Of a stretch of 64,000 nucleotides of DNA, positions 58,175 through 64,000 are shown one piece after another. The notes below the pieces were generated by a model, which had not been told where the DNA came from, did not search any database, and was given only the letters and a program-made list of their open reading frames with translations. The position numbers and the translations under genes are program-made. Origin of the DNA: Streptococcus oralis (GTDB lineage: Bacteria > Bacillota > Bacilli > Lactobacillales > Streptococcaceae); NCBI RefSeq assembly GCF_023611505.1, contig NZ_CP097843.1, positions 1,426,001 through 1,490,000 of the forward strand, given 5' to 3'. Positions within the stretch are counted from its first letter, which is position 1. Each line of letters starts with the position of its first letter.

Positions 58175-58969
58175 ATGAAAAAGAAATTCTTTTTATCCGC
58201 ATTATTGATTAGCCTTTTCAGCCTTGCTGCTGCCAAACCAGTTCAGGCTGATACCAGCGTCGCAGACATTCAAAAAAGAGGCGAACTGGTTGTCGGTGTC
58301 AAACAAGACGTTCCCAATTTTGGTTACAAAGATCCCAAGACAGGGACCTATTCTGGTATTGAAACTGATTTAGCCAAGATGGTAGCTGATGAACTCAAGG
58401 TCAAGGTTCGCTATGTGCCTGTTACCGCTCAAACCCGCGGTCCACTACTAGACAACGAACAGGTCGACATGGATATCGCGACCTTCACCATCACAGACGA
58501 ACGTAAAAAACTCTACAACTTCACCAGTCCCTACTACACAGATGCTTCTGGCTTTTTGGTCAATAAGTCTGCCAACATCAAAAGCATTGAGGACCTAAAC
58601 GGCAAAACCATTGGGGTTGCCCAAGGTTCCATCACCCAACGCCTGATTACTGAACTGGGTAAAAAGAAAGGTCTGAAGTTTAAATTCGTAGAACTTGGTT
58701 CCTATCCAGAATTGATTACTTCCCTTCACGCTCACCGTATTGATGCCTTTTCCGTTGACCGCTCTATCCTCTCTGGCTACATTAGTAAACGGACAGAACT
58801 ACTAGATGATAGTTTCAAGCCATCTGACTACGGTATTGTTACCAAGAAATCAAACACCGAGCTCAACGATTATCTTGATAGCTTGGTCACTAAATGGACC
58901 AAGGACGGTAGTTTGCAGAAACTTTATGACCGTTACAAGCTCAAACCATCTAGCCATACTGCAGATTAA
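58175..58969 (+). CDS. Amino-acid ABC transporter substrate-binding protein
   Basis: A 264-residue periplasmic-binding-protein type 3 domain (VADIQKRGELVVGVKQDVPNF at the start, typical of Glu/Gln-binding proteins). AAGGAGG fixes the start at 58175. The signal peptide (MKKKFFLSALLISLFSLAAA) ends in KPVQA-D and has no lipobox Cys. Unlike most Gram-positive binding proteins it is not predicted to be a lipoprotein, so it may be held by the permease or retained through an uncleaved signal. Confidence 0.9.
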   Translation: MKKKFFLSALLISLFSLAAAKPVQADTSVADIQKRGELVVGVKQDVPNFGYKDPKTGTYSGIETDLAKMVADELKVKVRYVPVTAQTRGPLLDNEQVDMDIATFTITDERKKLYNFTSPYYTDASGFLVNKSANIKSIEDLNGKTIGVAQGSITQRLITELGKKKGLKFKFVELGSYPELITSLHAHRIDAFSVDRSILSGYISKRTELLDDSFKPSDYGIVTKKSNTELNDYLDSLVTKWTKDGSLQKLYDRYKLKPSSHTAD

Positions 58970-58981
58970 GGAGGACACCCC

Positions 58982-59659
58982 ATGACAGATTTATCATCTT
59001 GGACAGCCTATTTTCAGGATTTTGGACAATTTTTCAATGGTTTTCTCTTCACTCTTGTCCTAGCAATTGGATCCTTTATCCTAGCCATGGTTTTGGGCAT
59101 CTTCTTCGGAGCTATGTCGACCAGTAAACGTCCAATTTTGCGAATTCTAGCTCGTATCTTTGTCGAATTTTACCAAAATACTCCCCTCTTGGTGCAGTTT
59201 GTCATCGTTTTTTATGGTCTACCTCTTATCAGTGACCATACCATCATGATTCCGATTTATTGGACAGCTGTTCTCTGCGTGGGACTTTATCACGGTGCCT
59301 ATATTGCTGAGGTTATTCGTTCAGGGATTCAGTCTATTCCTAGTGGTCAGATGGAGGCCGCCTTATCACAAGGTTTCACCTATATCAGTGCTATGCGCTT
59401 GATTATCTTGCCTCAGGCCTTCCGTATCATTCTCCCACCTTTGACCAACCAAATCGTTAACCTCATCAAGAATACCTCTACAGTTGCCATCATCTCTGGA
59501 GTAGACTTGATGTTTGTGACTAAGTCTTGGTCAGCTCTCAATGGAAATTATATCCCAGCCTTTTTAGGCGCTGCCCTACTCTACTTTGCCCTTTGCTTCC
59601 CTGTCGCCCAGTTTGGTCGCAAGATGGAGCAAGCCAATAAAAAAGCCTATTCACTTTAG
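58982..59659 (+). CDS. Amino-acid ABC transporter permease 1
   Basis: A 225-residue HisM/GlnP-type permease with five membrane helices and the EAA-type loop QMEAALSQGFTYISAMRLIILPQAF. The N-terminal helix region carries FTLVLAIGSFILAMVLG. It is spaced 12 bp from the binding protein gene with AGGAGGA before the start. It pairs with the second permease as a heterodimer. Confidence 0.92.
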   Translation: MTDLSSWTAYFQDFGQFFNGFLFTLVLAIGSFILAMVLGIFFGAMSTSKRPILRILARIFVEFYQNTPLLVQFVIVFYGLPLISDHTIMIPIYWTAVLCVGLYHGAYIAEVIRSGIQSIPSGQMEAALSQGFTYISAMRLIILPQAFRIILPPLTNQIVNLIKNTSTVAIISGVDLMFVTKSWSALNGNYIPAFLGAALLYFALCFPVAQFGRKMEQANKKAYSL

Positions 59660-59668
59660 GAGGTTACT

Positions 59669-60328
59669 ATGGAATCTATTTTAGAAGTTTTGACCCCAGA
59701 TAACCTAGTCTTTATCTTTAAAGGCTTCGGCTTGACCCTCTACATTTCTCTGATTGCTATCGTCCTTTCTACCTTTATCGGGACGGTACTTGCGGTTATG
59801 CGAAATGGGAAAAATCCTGTCTTGCGAATCATCTCAAGCATTTATATCGAATTTGTGCGTAATGTTCCCAACCTTCTCTGGATTTTCACCATTTTTTTGG
59901 TATTCAAGATGAAGTCGACACCAGCTGGCATTACCGCTTTCACCCTTTTTACCTCAGCAGCCCTAGCTGAGATTATCCGAGGCGGTCTCAATGCCGTAGA
60001 CAAAGGGCAATACGAAGCAGGAATGTCTCAAGGATTTACCTCTGTGCAAATCCTCTACCATATCATTCTTCCACAAGCAATCCGTAAAATGTTGCCAGCT
60101 ATCATTTCTCAGTTTGTGACCGTGATTAAGGATACCAGCCTTCTCTACTCTGTTATCGCTCTACAAGAACTCTTTGGCGCCAGCCAAATTCTCATGGGAC
60201 GTTATTTCGAACCAGAGCAGGTCTTCAGTCTTTATATCCTGATTGCCTTGATTTACTTTATCTTTAACTTTGCCATTTCTAGCCTGTCTCATATGCTAGC
60301 AAAACGTTGGCAACAAGCCGCAGAATAA
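59669..60328 (+). CDS. Amino-acid ABC transporter permease 2
   Basis: A 219-residue paralogue of the preceding permease, with the EAA loop QYEAGMSQGFTSVQILYHII and the typical IYIEFVRNVPNLLWIF segment. Last gene of the operon; a terminator follows after 7 bp. Two different permease subunits are usual in Glu/Asp-type uptake systems. Confidence 0.92.
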   Translation: MESILEVLTPDNLVFIFKGFGLTLYISLIAIVLSTFIGTVLAVMRNGKNPVLRIISSIYIEFVRNVPNLLWIFTIFLVFKMKSTPAGITAFTLFTSAALAEIIRGGLNAVDKGQYEAGMSQGFTSVQILYHIILPQAIRKMLPAIISQFVTVIKDTSLLYSVIALQELFGASQILMGRYFEPEQVFSLYILIALIYFIFNFAISSLSHMLAKRWQQAAE

Positions 60329-60334
60329 AGAAAG

Positions 60335-60368
60335 AAATGTGAACTCAAAACAAGGGTTCACATTTTTT
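60335..60368 (+). terminator. Rho-independent terminator of the transporter operon
   Basis: AAATGTGAAC pairs with GTTCACATTT around an 11-nt loop and is followed by TTTG. The terminator after the next gene uses almost the same stem. Confidence 0.85.
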
Positions 60369-60458
60369 GCTATAAATGAAAAAGGGCAACTCAATGCTAT
60401 GCAAACGTTTTACTTTTTGGTAAAATGACTTTAAAAGCATAAAGCAAGGAGAAAAACA

Positions 60459-61241
60459 ATGATCCAAGAACTTTGCAAAGAATTCTCTCAACTGGAGCAA
60501 GTAGAGGCCATTGCTCTAGGTGGTTCACGTGCAGGACAAGACTATGATCAAAATTCTGATTATGATGTCTATATCTACCTCAACTCACCTATTGACGAAG
60601 AAACTCGTCAAATCATCCTGAGCAACTATTGCTCCTACATGGAAATTGGAAACCAGTTTTGGGAATTAGAGGATGACTGTATACTAAACAACGGTATCCA
60701 AATCGAGTTGATTTATCGTTCGCTGAAGTCGTTCGAACAAGAATTAAACTCAACTGTTTTTCAGCATCAAGCCCAAAACGCTTATACAACCTGTATGTGG
60801 CACAATCTACTCCACAGCAAGATTCTATACGACCCGAATGGGCGCTATGCTTCTCTTCAAAAAGCCTATCAGGTTCCCTATCCTCAAAAACTCAAAAAAA
60901 ATATTATTGAAAAGCAACTCCTTTTGCTGGATCAAGCCATGCCTGCCTTCTCTATCCAAATAGAAAAAGCTATCAAACGTCAAGATCTTCTCAGTATGAA
61001 TCATCGTTCAAGTGAATTTTTTGCTTCCTACTTTGACTTGTTGTTTGCGCTCAATGAGCAAACCCATCCTGGTAAAAAACGAATGCTTGACTACGCTAAG
61101 ACCAATTGTACTCTCCTCCCTAAACAATTTGAAGAAACTATTCGCAAGTATTTCCAACTACTCTATCAACCACAACAAGGAGAGCAAGCGATCGTAACCT
61201 TGCAAACTATCCTGAAGGAACTAAAAGCCATTTTGCCATAG
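60459..61241 (+). CDS. Nucleotidyltransferase-fold protein (DUF4037-like)
   Basis: A 260-residue protein with the minimal nucleotidyltransferase core GGSRAGQDYDQNSDYDVYIY (about 21-40): the GS motif and DxD metal site. A helical C-terminal domain follows, rich in Gln and Leu. Relatives include aminoglycoside adenylyltransferase-like proteins, but no resistance function can be inferred. It has a -10 TGG-TAAAAT and its own terminator, so it is a single-gene unit. Confidence 0.8.
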   Translation: MIQELCKEFSQLEQVEAIALGGSRAGQDYDQNSDYDVYIYLNSPIDEETRQIILSNYCSYMEIGNQFWELEDDCILNNGIQIELIYRSLKSFEQELNSTVFQHQAQNAYTTCMWHNLLHSKILYDPNGRYASLQKAYQVPYPQKLKKNIIEKQLLLLDQAMPAFSIQIEKAIKRQDLLSMNHRSSEFFASYFDLLFALNEQTHPGKKRMLDYAKTNCTLLPKQFEETIRKYFQLLYQPQQGEQAIVTLQTILKELKAILP

Positions 61242-61250
61242 ACCAAAAAG

Positions 61251-61287
61251 AAAATGTGAACCTCTGTTGTTGTTCACATTTTTATTT
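61251..61287 (+). terminator. Rho-independent terminator of the nucleotidyltransferase gene
   Basis: AAAATGTGAAC pairs with GTTCACATTTTT around a 10-nt loop, followed by ATTTG. The stem is nearly identical to the one at 60335-60368. Confidence 0.85.
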
Positions 61288-61530
61288 GTCGTTGACTGTA
61301 AAATTCTAGTCTACTCATATTCAGTTGCCTATTTTTGGCTCTCTCTGAAAATCTGCAACTAGGTTAGAAATTGTTCAATTGATTGACGAGCAATCATGAA
61401 GCCGTTCCAAAAACCGCACTCACAATCACTTACCCTGCTCTTTCATTACTAGTGACAATTTTTCCCTTAGGGTTACTACAAGATTTTTTAGAGATTCTAA
61501 CAAGAATTACAATATGAATTTTACATATTA
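61288..61530. other. Intergenic region without a recognisable gene
   Basis: These 243 bp between convergent genes contain no reading frame with a start and ribosome binding site, no clear repeat and no promoter that I can support. Confidence 0.5.
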
Positions 61531-62550
61531 CTATAGAACACCTCTATAGGAGAAAATCAGAGCTAAAATTAATAAAATATAGAAGGTGATAAAAAGCCAT
61601 TTCATCTTCACACATAGAGCAATATATTCTCTAATAAAAGCCGATGGAATATAGTAGGCGGCCGTACGGCAACCAAGACCATCTCCCTTCATCCCAATAC
61701 GGCGAGCATAGGTACTAGTACGAAAAACATGGTAATCATTGGTCACAAAGAGAAAACGTGGACTAGCCACCAGCTTCTCCCCCATTTCTTTTGAGAAGAG
61801 AAGATTCTCATAGGTCGTCGTTGAGTCTTCCTCTAGGAGAATCACTTCTCTCGGAACATCTGTCTCTTCCAACAAATAATTACAAATTGCCTGAGCTTCG
61901 GAAATCTTCTCATCCCCACCTCGACCACCACTTGCGATGATTTGAACATTGGGGTTGAGAGACTGGTGATAAGCTTCTACTGCCTTGTCAATGCGACTCT
62001 TCAGTAAGGGAGTCACTTTTTCTCCATTCAACAAACCTGCTCCGTGAATGATAATAAAATCATAATATTTTTTCTTAGGAATAAAAAGGTACAGGATAGA
62101 ATAAAGCAGAAATCCTGCAAAGGCAAAACCAAAAATCAAATACGAATAAATCAAAAAGAAAAAGATAATATTCACTAGATGATTGGTATAAAACAAGCCC
62201 TTGGTATCGCTCACTCGAATCGCCATGATCACAAAAAAGAATAGAATCACACAACCTAATCCTAGAGACAAATAATTTGCCTTGGATTTTCCTTCTTTTT
62301 TCAATAACACAAATCCATTATAAATAAGGAAAAAACCACTTAGAAAAACTAAAAGAGGCAGCAGGAGAAAAATCCCTGCAAAGAAAACCATGTGCACTTC
62401 TTTCTGTCCAGCTTCGTAAAAAAGATTGGCAATGGACATATAAGAAAAGAGCAGAGACAAAAGTAAGAGAGCTGGATTCCAGAGACTGCGATTGTCCCTT
62501 AAAAACGAAACGAGAAAAAGTAGGACAAAAAATCCTGTGATAAAGTACAT
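61531..62550 (-). CDS. YdcF/DUF218-family membrane protein
   Basis: A 339-residue protein with about six N-terminal membrane helices and one C-terminal helix. The DUF218/YdcF domain (about 165-300) has YDFIIIHGAGLLNGEKVTP, IIASGGRGGDEKISEA and EEDSTTTYENLLFSKE. SanA/ElyC-like relatives act in envelope homeostasis, but the enzymatic role is unresolved. It is on the same strand as the Rrf2 gene, 67 bp downstream. Confidence 0.85.
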   Translation of the reverse strand: MYFITGFFVLLFLVSFLRDNRSLWNPALLLLSLLFSYMSIANLFYEAGQKEVHMVFFAGIFLLLPLLVFLSGFFLIYNGFVLLKKEGKSKANYLSLGLGCVILFFFVIMAIRVSDTKGLFYTNHLVNIIFFFLIYSYLIFGFAFAGFLLYSILYLFIPKKKYYDFIIIHGAGLLNGEKVTPLLKSRIDKAVEAYHQSLNPNVQIIASGGRGGDEKISEAQAICNYLLEETDVPREVILLEEDSTTTYENLLFSKEMGEKLVASPRFLFVTNDYHVFRTSTYARRIGMKGDGLGCRTAAYYIPSAFIREYIALCVKMKWLFITFYILLILALIFSYRGVL

Positions 62551-62617
62551 AGTCTCCTCCTTTGATGACTACATTGTACCATAATTGTGGCAATAGAAAA
62601 AGAGGAGCCTAGCCCTC

Positions 62618-63055
62618 TTATTTTACAATTCTTGCTTCTGCATCTGCCACAACCTGAGCCAGACTCATCTGACGAAGTTGATTTTCCATAGCTACTTGGA
62701 TATCCAGCAATTTCTGATCCAAGACCTTATGAATATTAGCCCCTACTGGACAGTTAGGATTGGGATTGTCATGGAAACTAAAGAGCTTACCAGATTTTCC
62801 TAAACATTCGACTGCCTGATAAACATCAAAAAGGCTAATATCTTGGAGGTCTTTGATAATTTCGGTACCACCCGTCCCACGAGCAACTGAAATCAATCCT
62901 GCTTTTTTGAGTTGCGACAAAGTCTTACGGATAATGACTGGATTAACTCCAACGCTAGCTGCGAGAAAATCACTGGTCACCTTGCTTTCCCGGCCCTTGA
63001 TAGCAATGATAATTAGCATATGGGTCGCAATGGTAAATCGACTTGAAATTTGCAT
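62618..63055 (-). CDS. Rrf2-family transcriptional regulator
   Basis: A 145-residue winged-helix protein with the Rrf2 pattern: FTIATHMLIIIAIKG, VTSDFLAASVGVNPVIIRKT as recognition region and LISVARGTGGTEI in the wing. It lacks the three-Cys cluster of Fe-S Rrf2 proteins such as IscR (a single Cys, in NPNCPVG, is seen), resembling YwnA-like members that sense by other means. Its target is unknown; the DUF218 gene next door is a possible one. Confidence 0.85.
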   Translation of the reverse strand: MQISSRFTIATHMLIIIAIKGRESKVTSDFLAASVGVNPVIIRKTLSQLKKAGLISVARGTGGTEIIKDLQDISLFDVYQAVECLGKSGKLFSFHDNPNPNCPVGANIHKVLDQKLLDIQVAMENQLRQMSLAQVVADAEARIVK

Positions 63056-63127
63056 TTTGTTCCCCTTTCACCTGAGATTCTCATCATCTCTCTTCTCATA
63101 CTCATTATACCTCTTTTTGATGTCATG

Positions 63128-63970
63128 TCAATCATTACTACTATCTAACCATGCATCCAACTCAATATCATGCCCCTGTTCTTGGGCAATCTCATACAGA
63201 AGTTCCTGGTTATGAGTGTGGTGAATCCCATTTACCAAACTTTCATAGTAGACCTGGAAATAGGGGAGCTTTAAATCTTTGGCCAACTGCAATTCGGCTT
63301 CTACATCATAATCCACTCGATGAAAATCAACATCAGACAAACCTGCTTCATCAAACTCTAAAATCATATACTGGGCCCGTAGGTCCTTACGTAATCCCGC
63401 ATCTAAAAAGAAGGGTTGTCCAATGGACCCTGGATTAAGAATCAACTGTCCATCACTTCCATAACGAAGCAACTGTTGGTGGATATGACCATATACTGCG
63501 ATGGAGGCATGCGGTTCCGTCACTAATCTATCAAAATCTTCTTGTTTTCCCGTATGAATCAACTCCCTACCCCAGTTTTTATCAGGGAGATGGTGAGTGA
63601 TTCCCACCATCAAATCACCAAACTGACGATGAACTTGCATGGGTTGATTGTGGAGGTCTTCGATTTCTTCAGGGCTGATTTCTTCTAATATATACTGGCA
63701 TTGACGTAGGAGGTAGCGATGACTAGCTTTTGTCAAATCTAGCTTACGATGCAAACCTCGCCAGAGACTATTCTCCCAATTACCAAGAACTCTTACAGTG
63801 ATAGGCAAAGCCGCTAAAAGATTCAATATCCTTCTACGTCCCGTTCCCGGCATAAGAATATCCCCCAAAAGCCAGTACTCATCTACCTTTGCCTTTTTAG
63901 CACCAGCCAGTACAGCTTCCAAGGCTGTCGTATTCCCATGTATGTCTGAAAGAACTGCTATTTTCGTCAT
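63128..63970 (-). CDS. Metallophosphoesterase, paralogue of the gene at 45188-46033
   Basis: A 280-residue calcineurin-like phosphoesterase with SDIHGNTTALEAVL, GDILMPGTG, GNWENS, THHLPDKNWG and GHIHQQLLRYGSDGQLILNP. It aligns along its whole length with the other copy but differs in about half of the residues (rough visual estimate), so this is an old duplication. GNWENS replaces GNWDD. It starts with MTKIAVLSDIHG and AGGAG upstream. Substrate unknown. Confidence 0.88.
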   Translation of the reverse strand: MTKIAVLSDIHGNTTALEAVLAGAKKAKVDEYWLLGDILMPGTGRRRILNLLAALPITVRVLGNWENSLWRGLHRKLDLTKASHRYLLRQCQYILEEISPEEIEDLHNQPMQVHRQFGDLMVGITHHLPDKNWGRELIHTGKQEDFDRLVTEPHASIAVYGHIHQQLLRYGSDGQLILNPGSIGQPFFLDAGLRKDLRAQYMILEFDEAGLSDVDFHRVDYDVEAELQLAKDLKLPYFQVYYESLVNGIHHTHNQELLYEIAQEQGHDIELDAWLDSSND

Positions 63971-64000
63971 CCTTTCTCCTCTTTTCCTCTTACTTCTTTT

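Overview
The window looks like a chromosome segment from a mitis-group Streptococcus (S. mitis, S. oralis or S. pneumoniae relatives). Low GC, strong AGGAGG-type ribosome binding sites, TATAAT promoters and housekeeping proteins that read like their pneumococcal counterparts (Dpr, MetA, Apt, UvrC, RNase J2, RecJ, BrnQ, PepV, LdcB) support this. The species call is recall-based inference; no database search was run.

Left chromosomal flank (1-9470), almost all on the minus strand: a partial MFS transporter, a Pr6Pr membrane protein, a PhnA-like zinc-ribbon protein, the ferritin-like Dpr, a heterodimeric ABC exporter, TpiA, a DnaD-domain protein, MetA and Apt.

Integrative and conjugative element (9481-34903, 25,423 bp). 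It has imperfect terminal inverted repeats, a 10-bp target duplication (AGCACTATTG at 9471-9480 and 34904-34913) and an ISLre2/UPF0236-type DDE transposase in place of an integrase. It sits 17 bp upstream of the apt -35 box. This matches the TnGBS family of ICEs, which target DNA just upstream of sigma-A promoters. From left to right it carries the transposase, a Fic protein, a PrgO/PrgP-like partition pair with four arrays of 12-bp-periodic binding sites, a serine resolvase, an Fst-like type I toxin, a relaxase with MobC and a putative oriT, an LtrC-like primase/ArdC protein, VirD4 with PcfB, an LPNTG surface protein, a pCF10-like type IV secretion operon (PrgF/H/I/J/K/L-like) and a RepA_N replication gene with a likely internal origin. 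The left end holds two converging promoters. One makes a compact, two-hairpin RNA; the other reads outward, toward apt when integrated and across the joined ends toward repA when circular. This could couple replication to excision.

Right chromosomal flank (34914-64000): rplA-rplK, an M42 peptidase-HIT-LdcB cluster, a DUF1307 lipoprotein, BrnQ, a rhodanese remnant, a YbaK-like protein, a UDG-like protein, PepV, a nitroreductase, a lipoprotein, a metallophosphoesterase, a Septu-like AAA ATPase plus HNH nuclease cassette, UvrC, a matrixin-like protease, an esterase, RNase J2, RecJ, an amino-acid ABC transporter operon, a nucleotidyltransferase, a DUF218 protein, an Rrf2 regulator and a second metallophosphoesterase. 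The AAA/HNH cassette is bracketed by a perfect 72-bp direct repeat of the 5' end of the metallophosphoesterase gene. It therefore looks like a recent precise insertion that kept the target gene intact.
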